Below are positions 1 to 7,362 of a stretch of DNA of 55,809 bases, in pieces; the first letter of the stretch is position 1; each line of letters begins with the position of its first letter. The stretch is from Clostridia bacterium. GTDB lineage: Bacteria > Bacillota > Clostridia > Oscillospirales > Acutalibacteraceae. The notes beneath the pieces are model-generated. The model was given only the letters and a program-made list of their open reading frames with translations. It searched no databases and was not told where the DNA came from. The stretch covers positions 1 to 55,809 of the forward strand of contig JAFSAR010000022.1 in NCBI GenBank assembly GCA_017442225.1. The letters run 5' to 3'. The translations under genes were made by a program, and so were the position numbers.

Positions 1-89
1 AGTTTTCGTTCCCAAGGTGTCATATTTTTCCTTAAAGTTTTTGCAAGAGGGATATTGGCTCTATTATATTCTTTCATTTTCTCTCCCTC

Positions 90-135
90 CGTCAAAACTA
101 AAGTTTTGCCACCTCCCTCGTCAGAGGGAGGCTAA
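90..135. repeat. Tandem hairpin, probable dispersed intergenic repeat
   Basis: CAAAACT at 93-99 pairs with AGTTTTG at 102-108, and CCTCCCTC at 112-119 pairs with GAGGGAGG at 124-131 around a GTCA loop. Two perfect stems back to back in non-coding DNA resemble the short palindromic repeats scattered in Clostridia genomes. Only one copy lies in this window, so its repeat nature is inferred. Confidence 0.4.
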
Positions 136-242
136 GAGTGTAACTTGTGAAAGTCATTTCCACAAGTTGAATTTTCCGCATAACAAGCTTTTACTTTGAT
201 TTAATATAACATTTTTTATTGGAATTTTCAAGTTATATATGC

Positions 243-284
243 AAATAGAGTTATCCCGAAATTACGAGATAACTCTATTTTTGA
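243..284 (+). terminator. Rho-independent terminator
   Basis: A perfect 13-bp stem (243-255 with 268-280) is followed on the plus strand by a run of T. It would end a plus-strand transcript coming from outside or from the left edge of the window. It could also stop minus-strand read-through, but the T run is weaker in that direction. Confidence 0.6.
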
Positions 285-445
285 TGGTATGACAAAAACC
301 ATACTGACACTTTAAAAATCATACCACAAGAAACCCAGTTAAAAACTTTGTTTTTAAGCAGTTATATTACCAAAAGTATGACGGTTATTCCTGCCTTGCC
401 TAATTAACAATGAAATATACAAAATATCAAGAAGCAGGATAAGTA

Positions 446-1180
446 CTATTTATAAATAATATTTCCTCGGCACTCAACATCGCCTTCTATTTTTTTACAT
501 TCGATATTACCGCCACAATTAATATCGCCTTTAATACTAACTCCACAACCTACATTGTTACCACAATTTATAGCGCCATTTATACTTTGGCCGCAGGCTA
601 CACTATTACCACATTGAACACCACCACTAATGGATTTATCACAGCTTATACTGCCATTTGCATTTGCACTGCCATTAATATCACCCTGACATTCAATGTC
701 GCCTTCGCATTTTTTCACATCTCCGTTTATTTGATTGCATTCAATTTTACCATGACTTATAACATCACCATTAATACTTGAATCACAGCAAACATTCCCA
801 AAGACTTCAACCCTAAAATACTGACGTGTAGTTTCGTTGCAGTTTTTAGGGAAAGTTATATCTATTGTTTTATCCAAGTCATCAACTAAGATAACTTTCT
901 TACCTCTGGCCACTACAACACGGAATATATCATCATCACGCAGAGGAAACTGTCCACAAACATCATTAACAAACGGTTCTCTACCAAACAGCTCGTCAAT
1001 ACTAACATCAAATATATCAGCAAGCTTTGGTATCAAACTAATATCCGGACAACACTGTGCTGACTCCCATTTAGATACCGACTGGTTGGTTACACCTAAC
1101 TTTACGGCAAGTTCCTCTTGCGTTAAGCCTTGCTTTTTTCTATAAAAACAAATAGTATCATTGAGTTTTAAATTATCCAT
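446..1180 (-). CDS. XRE-type HTH protein fused to Cys-ladder beta-solenoid
   Basis: This 244-residue protein starts with an XRE/Cro-type helix-turn-helix (about residues 7-62), followed by a linker of about 60 residues and a C-terminal region (about 128-242) built from Gly/Asn/Ile/Val/Cys repeats. By hand count, Cys 132, 148, 164, 180, 196, 212 and 228 are exactly 16 residues apart, and Cys 190, 206 and 222 form a second register. This is the signature of a parallel beta-solenoid with 16 residues per turn and stacked cysteines. No transmembrane segment is seen. The HTH half implies DNA binding; the function of the tail is unknown, with metal binding, redox sensing or polymerisation as possibilities. 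A paralogue with the same layout lies at 50746-51468. The ATG has a good AAAGGAG site, and the gene appears monocistronic. Confidence 0.85.
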   Translation of the reverse strand: MDNLKLNDTICFYRKKQGLTQEELAVKLGVTNQSVSKWESAQCCPDISLIPKLADIFDVSIDELFGREPFVNDVCGQFPLRDDDIFRVVVARGKKVILVDDLDKTIDITFPKNCNETTRQYFRVEVFGNVCCDSSINGDVISHGKIECNQINGDVKKCEGDIECQGDINGSANANGSISCDKSISGGVQCGNSVACGQSINGAINCGNNVGCGVSIKGDINCGGNIECKKIEGDVECRGNIIYK

Positions 1181-1217
1181 AAGTACACTCCTTTATATTT
1201 CTTGTAGCTACATTTAC

Positions 1218-1246
1218 ATTTTAAGGGTTACGAGGTTGCAAATCAA
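1218..1246 (-). promoter_or_regulatory. Promoter of the HTH/Cys-ladder gene
   Basis: On the minus strand a TTGATT -35 box (1241-1246) and a TAAAAT -10 box (1218-1223) are separated by 17 bp, about 40 bp upstream of the start at 1180. It is the best sigma-A-like match in the intergenic region. Confidence 0.6.
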
Positions 1247-1257
1247 TAACGCAGTTA

Positions 1258-1282
1258 TTGGAATTTTCCAACTTGAAGTTGG
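1258..1282. promoter_or_regulatory. Overlapping palindromes, candidate operator
   Basis: Two overlapping palindromes are present: TTGGAA-TT-TTCCAA (1258-1271) and CCAACTT-G-AAGTTGG (1268-1282). They end 12 bp upstream of the -35 box of the HTH gene. They have no T run and so are not a terminator. A site for the encoded regulator or another factor is an inference from position. Confidence 0.45.
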
Positions 1283-1415
1283 ATTTTAAGTTAATAACAC
1301 CACATAACATAGGCAATAAAATAATTTTGTCCCTATTGTAGCGCAAGCATAGCACAATATTAATTATACTTCAATTATATTATTAGTAATTCATACCGAC
1401 ATAACAATTCAAAAA

Positions 1416-1445
1416 CAGCACCCAACATTATTGGGTGCTGTACTT
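1416..1445. terminator. Bidirectional terminator at end of microcompartment operon
   Basis: CAGCACCCAA (1416-1425) pairs perfectly with TTGGGTGCTG (1431-1440). A T run follows the stem on both strands. It lies just downstream of pduL, the last gene of the minus-strand microcompartment operon. Confidence 0.8.
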
Positions 1446-1447
1446 TT

Positions 1448-2101
1448 TTATTTAACTATTTTCACAATCGCTCCGTTGCCTATTCCTGCGGCATTGGCAT
1501 CATCGGTGTCAATGTGCATTTCAAGACGGAAATCCTTATGCACACGAACCTGAACATCATAAAATTTTGTACGGCGTGCGCCACTAACCTCTACATCAAC
1601 ATAATCACCGTCTGAAAGTCCAAACTGTGCGCCCTCGTCGGTACTCATATGTATATGACGGTTAGCAATTATGCAACCCTCGCTGAGAGTTACTACGCCT
1701 TTAGGTCCTATAATTGTTATAGGTGCCGAACCAGCAATATCTCCCGATTCTCTCACGGGTGGTTTAACCTTTAGAGTAAAGGAATCAGTACGAGAAATTT
1801 CTACCTGTGAAGCCTTTCTAACAGGACCCAACACCCTGACATTTTCAATAGGGCGAAGCGATGGACCCACAATTGTCAAGGTTTCCTTACAGGCAAACTG
1901 ACCGGGCTGTGACAAATCTTTGATAGGTGTGAGTTCATAACCCTTGCCAAAAAGTGTTTCTAAATCAGCGGTTGACAGGTGAATATGGCGGTTTGAAACA
2001 CCAACGGGAACGGTGTCGCCCATGCCACTTGTAGTATCGGCGCCAAGGCCTGCCATAACTCTGCCGACTATTTCGGCAACTAATTTATCATCATAAGCCA
2101 T
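1448..2101 (-). CDS. pduL: PduL-type phosphate propanoyltransferase
   Basis: This 217-residue protein converts propanoyl-CoA and phosphate to propanoyl-phosphate, recycling CoA inside the microcompartment. The PTAC domain is clear from two metal-binding histidine motifs, NRHIHLS near residue 37 and NRHIHMS near residue 147. The first 20 residues (DDKLVAEIVGRVMAGLG) form an amphipathic helix typical of PduL encapsulation peptides, followed by a Gly/Thr linker. It is the last gene of the minus-strand operon, 20 bp after the aldehyde dehydrogenase that makes its substrate, and an AGAGG site precedes the ATG. The family assignment is firm; the exact acyl group depends on the locus being a propanediol type. 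Confidence 0.93.
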   Translation of the reverse strand: MAYDDKLVAEIVGRVMAGLGADTTSGMGDTVPVGVSNRHIHLSTADLETLFGKGYELTPIKDLSQPGQFACKETLTIVGPSLRPIENVRVLGPVRKASQVEISRTDSFTLKVKPPVRESGDIAGSAPITIIGPKGVVTLSEGCIIANRHIHMSTDEGAQFGLSDGDYVDVEVSGARRTKFYDVQVRVHKDFRLEMHIDTDDANAAGIGNGAIVKIVK

Positions 2102-2121
2102 TTTGTTAGCCTCTTTTCAAA

Positions 2122-3567
2122 TTATATAATTCTAAAGCTTTCAGCCATTACGCAACGACGTTGACGTGTAAAGCTACGAGCCGAGGTAATACCCTCTCCT
2201 GTAGGACCTGCGATTGTAAAGGTTGCGTGACCTTCTCCACCAAAACCGATACCTGCATAAGAGGGAGCGTTTTTAACAAAGATTGTAGTTTCAACCTCAC
2301 GCGCAAAGCGAGAAAGATTGTCAACATTTTTAGAGTGCATGTGCGCTGTATGGCGGTTGCCATGTTCAGCCTTTACCGCTAATTCTATGGCCTCGTCGAT
2401 ATTGTCAACACGAACTATAGGAAGAATAGGCATCATAAGCTCTTCTTGAACAAATGGATGATTAAAGTCGGTTTCGCAGATAATGCAACGAATATCATCA
2501 CTAACGGTAATTCCAAGTTTTGAAAGTATAACCTTTGCATCACGACCTACACATTCACGGTTAACAATCTTGCGAACGTTACCTTTTTTATCGGTTTTTT
2601 CAACAAGAACTATATCAGCAAGGCGTGCCGCCTGAGCCGAATCAATCATATAAGCGCCGTTTTTAAGCATTACAGAAATGAGTTCATCAGCAATATTTCT
2701 AAACGCAAATACCTCTTTTTCAGCAATACAAGGAAGGTTATTGTCAAAGGTACAGCCATCAATGATATCCTTACCTGCCTTTTGTATATCAGCCGTATCA
2801 TCAACAATTACAGGTGGGTTACCCGCGCCAGCGCCGATAGCCTTTTTACCCGAAGAAAGAACAGCCTTTACTACACCTGGTCCGCCTGTGCAAACAAGCA
2901 ATCTTATAAGCGGATGAGACTGCATAATTGCGGCAGATTCCATCGTAGGCTTTTTCATAGAACAAACTAAAATTTCGGGACCGCCTGCTGTCTTGCTTGC
3001 GCGATTTACAAGGTCAACCGCATAGTTAGATGTTGCAATAGCATTGGGGTGTGGGTTGAACACAACGGCATTGCCTGCAGCCAGCATACCCATACTGTTG
3101 CATATTACGGTTTCACTAGGGTTGGTGCTTGGAGTGATTGCGCCAACGACACCAAACGGCGCCATTTCAACAAGTGTTAAACCGTTATCGCCTGTTTTTG
3201 CGGCTGAAACAATATCCTCGGTGCCTGGAGTTTTATCGGCAACCAAAATATGCTTTGCTGTCTTGTGAGCAACTCGACCCATTCCAGTCTCTTTAACACC
3301 GATTTCTGCCATAATAGGCGCTTCGGCGCGTGTCAGACGACGAATTTCGGTAATTATTTTTTCACGCTGTTCAACCGACATCGCTCTGATAACCTTATAA
3401 GCAGATTGCGCGGCGGCGATTGCATCATTCATATCATCGAATACACCTATGAATTTTTTGCCTGCATACTGCGTGCTGTCAAATTGAGCCTCAGGGGCTG
3501 CAGACACCTTATTAAGTACCTGACTTACAACCTCACGTATTTCGGCTTCGGTAAGATTTCTTGCCAT
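2122..3567 (-). CDS. pduP: CoA-acylating propionaldehyde dehydrogenase (PduP-like)
   Basis: This 481-residue protein belongs to the acylating aldehyde dehydrogenases and would oxidise propanal to propanoyl-CoA with NAD and CoA. The catalytic cysteine is Cys280 in NNLPC, and the Gly-rich CTGGPG and GAGAGNPP stretches match the cofactor region. Residues 4-22 (LTEAEIREVVSQVLNKV) are an amphipathic helix joined by a Pro/Ala linker, a classic encapsulation peptide. An AAGGAG site precedes the ATG. It sits between the DeoR regulator and pduL, so aldehyde oxidation and CoA release are adjacent in one transcript. Length is normal for PduP (about 460-480). Acetaldehyde as substrate cannot be excluded from sequence. 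Confidence 0.93.
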   Translation of the reverse strand: MARNLTEAEIREVVSQVLNKVSAAPEAQFDSTQYAGKKFIGVFDDMNDAIAAAQSAYKVIRAMSVEQREKIITEIRRLTRAEAPIMAEIGVKETGMGRVAHKTAKHILVADKTPGTEDIVSAAKTGDNGLTLVEMAPFGVVGAITPSTNPSETVICNSMGMLAAGNAVVFNPHPNAIATSNYAVDLVNRASKTAGGPEILVCSMKKPTMESAAIMQSHPLIRLLVCTGGPGVVKAVLSSGKKAIGAGAGNPPVIVDDTADIQKAGKDIIDGCTFDNNLPCIAEKEVFAFRNIADELISVMLKNGAYMIDSAQAARLADIVLVEKTDKKGNVRKIVNRECVGRDAKVILSKLGITVSDDIRCIICETDFNHPFVQEELMMPILPIVRVDNIDEAIELAVKAEHGNRHTAHMHSKNVDNLSRFAREVETTIFVKNAPSYAGIGFGGEGHATFTIAGPTGEGITSARSFTRQRRCVMAESFRII

Positions 3568-3591
3568 ATATAATCACTCCTTGAGAAACTT

Positions 3592-4350
3592 TTAATATAT
3601 TAAATCTACATTTTTACTTTTTAAATATTCTTGCCAGTTTGCACTGGGCTCGGCGTCGGTAGCAATGATATCAACGTCGGTAACGTCACTTACCTTAATA
3701 AGCGAAATTTTGTCAAACTTACTTGAGTCTACAACCAGAATTTTTGTTTCTGCCGAGTCAAATATCGCCTGCTTCATTTCAGAATCCTTTTCATTTGAAT
3801 CGGTAATTCCGCGGCTTATATCAATGCCCTTTGACGAACAAATCGCATAGTCCACATGAAAAGCGCGTATTGTTTTTTCGGCTGACGGACCTACAAGTGA
3901 AAGCGAACCGCGTTTTAATTTACCACCTGTTGAAAACACATTCCAATCATCTTTATCAGAAAGCTCTATAAGAGCCTCCACCGAGTTGGTAATAAGGGTA
4001 ATATTTTTTAGATTTTTTATATAATTAAGCACCAACAATGCGGTAGAACTTGCGTCTATCATAATACAGTCGCCATCTTTAAACAGCTGACTTATTTTTT
4101 CTGCAATTTTTTGCTTTGCCTCAACATTGGCGCGTTTTCGCACGCTATGCGGCAGGTCGGTGCTGAAATTTTGTACAAGCACTGCGCCGCCGTAGGTTTT
4201 TTGCGCGAGACCCTCTTTGTCTAATTTTTCAAGATCACGTCGGATGGTTTCTTCGGTAACATCAAATTCTGAACTTAGTTCAGAAACTATTACCTTGCCA
4301 TCCAAATAAAGTTTGGAAAGAATTGCGTTACGTCGTTCTATTGCGAGCAT
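3592..4350 (-). CDS. DeoR-family transcriptional regulator
   Basis: This 252-residue protein has the DeoR winged helix at residues 1-57 (LERRNAIL-type start, VTEETIRRDLEKL recognition helix) and the DeoRC sugar-phosphate sensing domain after it (KIAEKISQLFKDGDCIMIDASST, then TNSVEAL and STGG). Proteins of this family usually repress sugar catabolic genes and release DNA on binding a phosphorylated sugar. It is embedded in the microcompartment operon between pduT and the aldehyde dehydrogenase. It is therefore probably the local regulator, with a fuculose- or rhamnulose-phosphate or DHAP as effector; that is inference. A strong ribosome site is not obvious at the ATG. Confidence 0.88.
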   Translation of the reverse strand: MLAIERRNAILSKLYLDGKVIVSELSSEFDVTEETIRRDLEKLDKEGLAQKTYGGAVLVQNFSTDLPHSVRKRANVEAKQKIAEKISQLFKDGDCIMIDASSTALLVLNYIKNLKNITLITNSVEALIELSDKDDWNVFSTGGKLKRGSLSLVGPSAEKTIRAFHVDYAICSSKGIDISRGITDSNEKDSEMKQAIFDSAETKILVVDSSKFDKISLIKVSDVTDVDIIATDAEPSANWQEYLKSKNVDLIY

Positions 4351-4389
4351 TTAAAACAGTTCTCTCTTTCTAAGTTTATAAATTAAATA

Positions 4390-4938
4390 TTAAAGAATAC
4401 TGTGCCACATTTTAGCGTCAGGATGAGGAATAACTGCTGAATCTAAGAACATACCCGATTCGCCTGCGCCCATCTTCGCTTTATCGATAGCGGCCTGTAC
4501 TGCAGCGATTTCACCCGTAAGCAACAAATATGATTTACCACACATACCGCGTGAAAGTCGAAGCTCAATAAGATCTACAAATGAGGTTTTAGCGGCTATA
4601 TCAGCGGCAACTATTGCTGCAGACGATGAAAAGGTTTCAAGCACACCTAAAGCGTCGGGAGAGCCTATATCGGTTGTACCGTAAAGCGCTGTAAATATAC
4701 TTTCATGCGGATTTCCAAGTACAAACTTATCTATCAGCATATCGGGAATTTTTGTGGCCGCCGCATCAACTGATGCGCGCACAGCACTAAGCTCACCCGA
4801 AATCAAAACCATATATTTACCTGGACATACGGTGGTTGCCTCTATAATTTCGACCTCTGCGGTCTTTACCATTATATCAGCCGCCTGCATACCCGACGAT
4901 ACTGTTTTGTATTCTACCATTGCAAGTGCTTTTTTCAT
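4390..4938 (-). CDS. pduT: Tandem BMC-domain shell protein, PduT-like
   Basis: This 182-residue protein contains two BMC domains in tandem (about 4-88 and 95-181), as in BMC-T trimers such as PduT. In characterised PduT a [4Fe-4S] cluster sits on the three-fold axis. Here Cys133, in the loop RGMCGKSY of the second domain, lies where the central pore would be, and Cys38 is in the matching loop of the first domain; cluster binding is inference. The next gene upstream in the transcript encodes the electron-transfer protein PduS, 9 bp away, the usual partner of PduT for moving electrons across the shell. The start has an AGGTG site. Confidence 0.9.
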   Translation of the reverse strand: MKKALAMVEYKTVSSGMQAADIMVKTAEVEIIEATTVCPGKYMVLISGELSAVRASVDAAATKIPDMLIDKFVLGNPHESIFTALYGTTDIGSPDALGVLETFSSSAAIVAADIAAKTSFVDLIELRLSRGMCGKSYLLLTGEIAAVQAAIDKAKMGAGESGMFLDSAVIPHPDAKMWHSIL

Positions 4939-4947
4939 TTTTTACAC

Positions 4948-6273
4948 CTATGATTTCTGTATGATAATTGCAGTTTTTCCAACTGCTGTAACAACACCGT
5001 TTACTGGGGAATGAAGTGCCACGCTTAAGCCTTCCCCTGCTTTTGCAATCAACTGTTTTTCGGTAACGTTGTCTCCTTTTTTAACCACAGGCACACTGGG
5101 TGCGCCCACATGCTGACTAAGTAAAACAGTCACCTTTTTAAAATTTGGAACCGCCTCTATTACAGGGGCAGGTTTGTTATAGCCCTTAAGACCTATCCGA
5201 CTGGTAAGCCGTGACATAGGCACCTGACGAAGCGGTCGCTTTTCGCTTACCACAGGCGGTTCTGTCACAGGCTGTAGCTTTACCCCCGCTTTACGTAGTT
5301 CTGCCTTGCAAGCCGCAAGCAACATACGCGGCGACAAATTTTGCACACAGGAATATTGCTCACAAAGTCCGCAACCCGAACAGTACATAGCGTTTATATA
5401 CGGCGCCGCATCGTTCGTTATGCTATTGGATGCCACGCGCATAAACTCTGACGGGTTGATTGGATGACCCAAGAGGTTGCGTGAGCACAGGCTCGTGCAG
5501 TAACTACACTGACAGCAAGCCGCCATAGCGCGCTTCATATCTATAAAGGTTTTTGACTGACGTCTTCTGATAAGCGAGTGGTCACTCGGTAACACAAGAA
5601 CAGCATTTGTTGTCTTGGTTACAATATTTGCACAAGAGCCGAGCACGCCCATCATCGGTCCACCGATTATAAAAGCGGGATCAGGTGTGGTGATACTACC
5701 GGCAAGCTTAATTATTTCTCCGACCGTAACACCTATCGGCACACGCACGGTAACGGGATTTTCTACCTCGCCTGCAATCGTAACGTACTTGCGAGTTACG
5801 GGTCTGCCGTTCATCGCGCGATAAAGATTATAAACCGTTTCAACGTTCAGTACCATAACGCCAACCGACAGCGGTATATCGCCGGGTGGCACAACGCGAC
5901 CCGTTACCTCATAAGTAAGGATAACCTCGTCGCCTGCGGGATAAACGTCGGGAAGTTTACATATTTCTATATTTGGAAAAAACTCTATATAGGGCGCGAT
6001 TGCCTCGGCAGTTTGAACATAAGACTGCTTTATAGCAACGCAAACCCTTTTAGCGTTTACTGTTTTCGAAATTAAATCTAAGGCTTCAAAAATTTCCTGC
6101 GGGTGTGTTTCAAGCACCTGGCGGTGCAGCTTAAGAAGTGGCTCACACTCGGCGCAGTTAAGGATTACGGTATCGGCTTTTTCGCTTAGCTTTGCATAGG
6201 TTGGAAAACCTGCTCCGCCAGCGCCTACAATACCGTTATCTTTTAAGATGCCCTGAAGGTCAGTAAGTTTCAT
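4948..6273 (-). CDS. pduS: PduS/RnfC-like Fe-S flavoprotein
   Basis: This 441-residue protein begins with the RnfC/NuoF-like signature GAGGAGFPT (residues 17-25), followed by an SLBB-like region and two ferredoxin-type cysteine clusters, CCQCSYCTSLC (about 273-283) and CSGCGLCEQYSC (about 311-322). It ends with a biotinyl/RnfC-like beta domain (ALHSPVNGVVTAVG). PduS family members oxidise NADH with FMN and pass electrons through two [4Fe-4S] clusters, regenerating cofactor in the microcompartment. It follows eutN by 3 bp and precedes pduT. Length fits PduS (about 450). Confidence 0.92.
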   Translation of the reverse strand: MKLTDLQGILKDNGIVGAGGAGFPTYAKLSEKADTVILNCAECEPLLKLHRQVLETHPQEIFEALDLISKTVNAKRVCVAIKQSYVQTAEAIAPYIEFFPNIEICKLPDVYPAGDEVILTYEVTGRVVPPGDIPLSVGVMVLNVETVYNLYRAMNGRPVTRKYVTIAGEVENPVTVRVPIGVTVGEIIKLAGSITTPDPAFIIGGPMMGVLGSCANIVTKTTNAVLVLPSDHSLIRRRQSKTFIDMKRAMAACCQCSYCTSLCSRNLLGHPINPSEFMRVASNSITNDAAPYINAMYCSGCGLCEQYSCVQNLSPRMLLAACKAELRKAGVKLQPVTEPPVVSEKRPLRQVPMSRLTSRIGLKGYNKPAPVIEAVPNFKKVTVLLSQHVGAPSVPVVKKGDNVTEKQLIAKAGEGLSVALHSPVNGVVTAVGKTAIIIQKS

Positions 6274-6276
6274 TTA

Positions 6277-6549
6277 TTATAACTCCGGTAAACCAATTCC
6301 GTTATCAACAATACCTACGATTGCAGCGTCTACGGGGGCCGTTTGCATCTCGCAACCAATTCTTGCCGCGCTTCCTGTAGCTACAAGCACGATTTCACCG
6401 ATACCCGCGCCGACATTGTCAACGGCTACAATCTTTGACTTGGGGTCACCAAGCTTTTCAAGAGGCTCAATAACCATAAATTTAGAGCCGATCAATTTTT
6501 CATTTTTACGGGTAGAAACTATTGTTCCTACTACTTTTCCGACTAACAT
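6277..6549 (-). CDS. pduN: EutN/CcmL-type pentameric vertex protein
   Basis: This 90-residue protein has the BMC-P (EutN/CcmL) fold pattern, with the start MLVGKVVGTIVSTRKNEKL and the central KIVAVDNVGAGIGEIVLVA. Such proteins form pentamers that cap the vertices of the polyhedral shell. It is the only BMC-P gene in the locus, as is common. An AAAGGGA ribosome site precedes the ATG. Confidence 0.94.
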   Translation of the reverse strand: MLVGKVVGTIVSTRKNEKLIGSKFMVIEPLEKLGDPKSKIVAVDNVGAGIGEIVLVATGSAARIGCEMQTAPVDAAIVGIVDNGIGLPEL

Positions 6550-6584
6550 TGTTACATTCCCTTTCTGATGAATTTAGTGGGATG

Positions 6585-6612
6585 CGTGGGGAGGAGAATT
6601 CTCCTCCCCAAA
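6585..6612 (-). terminator. Hairpin between shell gene and eutN
   Basis: The sequence GGGGAGGAG-AATT-CTCCTCCCC lies between eutN and the shell gene. On the minus strand the hairpin is not followed by a T run. It is more likely an RNA-processing or stability hairpin that sets shell protein ratios than a true terminator. Confidence 0.5.
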
Positions 6613-6619
6613 GTTAAAA

Positions 6620-6898
6620 TTACTTCAATGAGGGAAGAATTTTTTCAACATCACCGTGAGGTCTAGGAATTACGTGTGTTGCAATAACTTCACCAAGGCT
6701 ACCTGCTGATGAAGAACCAGCTTCAACTGCAGCCTTAACAGCGCCTACGTCGCCGCGTACCATAACCGATACGAGACCAGAACCGATTTTTTCGGTGCCG
6801 ATAAGCTCTACGTTTGCAGCCTTTACCATTGCGTCAGCAGCTTCAATTGCAGCTACAAGACCGCGGGTTTCTACCATACCTAATGCTTCGAGTGCCAT
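6620..6898 (-). CDS. BMC-H shell protein (PduA/PduJ-like)
   Basis: This 92-residue protein has a single canonical BMC domain with the pore loop EKIGSG and the [16 protein letters not shown] edge. It would form hexameric shell facets and a small central pore. It is almost identical to the C-terminal 92 residues of the neighbouring gene at 6952-7362; the difference I see is Gly versus Asn in RPH(G/N)DVEK. A strong AGGAGG site lies 8 bp before the ATG. A stem with complementary GGGGAGGAG/CTCCTCCCC arms (about 6590-6606) lies downstream and may attenuate read-through. Confidence 0.95.
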   Translation of the reverse strand: MALEALGMVETRGLVAAIEAADAMVKAANVELIGTEKIGSGLVSVMVRGDVGAVKAAVEAGSSSAGSLGEVIATHVIPRPHGDVEKILPSLK

Positions 6899-6951
6899 TT
6901 TTGTTTCCTCCTGATAAAGATTTTTATTTTAAATAAAATTTAAAAACTATA

Positions 6952-7362
6952 TTATTTGAGTGATGGAAGAATTTTCTCCACATCATTGTGAGGTCTTGGA
7001 ATTACGTGTGTTGCGATAACCTCACCTAAAGAACCTGCTGATGAAGAACCAGCTTCTACAGCAGCCTTAACAGCGCCTACGTCACCGCGTACCATTACTG
7101 ATACAAGACCAGAACCGATCTTTTCAGTACCGATAAGCTCTACGTTTGCAGCCTTTACCATTGCGTCAGCAGCTTCAATTGCAGCTACAAGACCGCGGGT
7201 TTCTACCATACCTAATGCTTCGAGTGCCATTTTTTTAACCTCCTTTACCTCAGGTGTTACCTCTACCTTTGGTGTTGCGGTTTTAGTAGCCGCAGCAGCT
7301 TTGGTAGTTGTTGCTTTTTTAGTAGCAGTAGATTTACTGCCTGTTGTGTTAGAAGTTGCCAT
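6952..7362 (-). CDS. BMC-H shell protein with 44-residue Lys/Thr/Ala-rich N-terminal tail
   Basis: This 136-residue protein is a canonical PduA-like BMC domain (residues 45-136, pore EKIGSG) preceded by a low-complexity tail rich in Thr, Ala, Ser and Lys. The upstream ATG overlaps the stop of the preceding gene (TAATG) and has a GAAGGA site. An internal ATG at 7230 begins a protein nearly identical to the untailed neighbour at 6620-6898. It is preceded by a perfect AAAGGAGG with 8-bp spacing at 7239-7246, better than the upstream site. The gene probably makes both a tailed and an untailed subunit. The tail is basic and would extend from the shell facet; its role is unknown, and binding cargo, nucleic acid or other shells is conceivable. 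Confidence 0.9.
   Translation of the reverse strand: MATSNTTGSKSTATKKATTTKAAAATKTATPKVEVTPEVKEVKKMALEALGMVETRGLVAAIEAADAMVKAANVELIGTEKIGSGLVSVMVRGDVGAVKAAVEAGSSSAGSLGEVIATHVIPRPHNDVEKILPSLK
7239..7246 (-). promoter_or_regulatory. Internal Shine-Dalgarno inside the tailed shell gene
   Basis: On the minus strand AAAGGAGG lies in frame inside the tail codons (Val-Lys-Glu-Val-Lys-Lys), 8 bp before an in-frame ATG at 7228-7230. The spacing and strength equal those of the true start of the neighbouring shell gene at 6898, so it very likely directs a second translation start. Confidence 0.8.

Larger units (their letters stand above)
1..445. other. Non-coding left edge with hairpins
   Basis: I see no convincing gene here; the short open frames have no ribosome site and no recognisable protein. 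The stretch holds two adjacent small hairpins (93-108 and 112-131) that look like a dispersed intergenic repeat, and a terminator-like hairpin at 243-280. The rest, down to the end of the gene at 446, is AT-rich and featureless to me. Confidence 0.6.

Noticed and set aside
17..199. A 60-codon open frame at the left edge
   Set aside because: It runs through the hairpin repeat, has no ribosome site and no protein-like composition.
587..781. Plus-strand frame within the first Cys-ladder gene
   Set aside because: It is a mirror of the repeat region on the other strand; Thr/Ile/Ala-rich translation comes from the repeats.
3250..3573. Long plus-strand open frame opposite the aldehyde dehydrogenase gene
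   Set aside because: It is the antisense shadow of a clearly real gene and its translation shows no domain or ribosome site. The same applies to other long antisense frames, for example over pnp and glnN.
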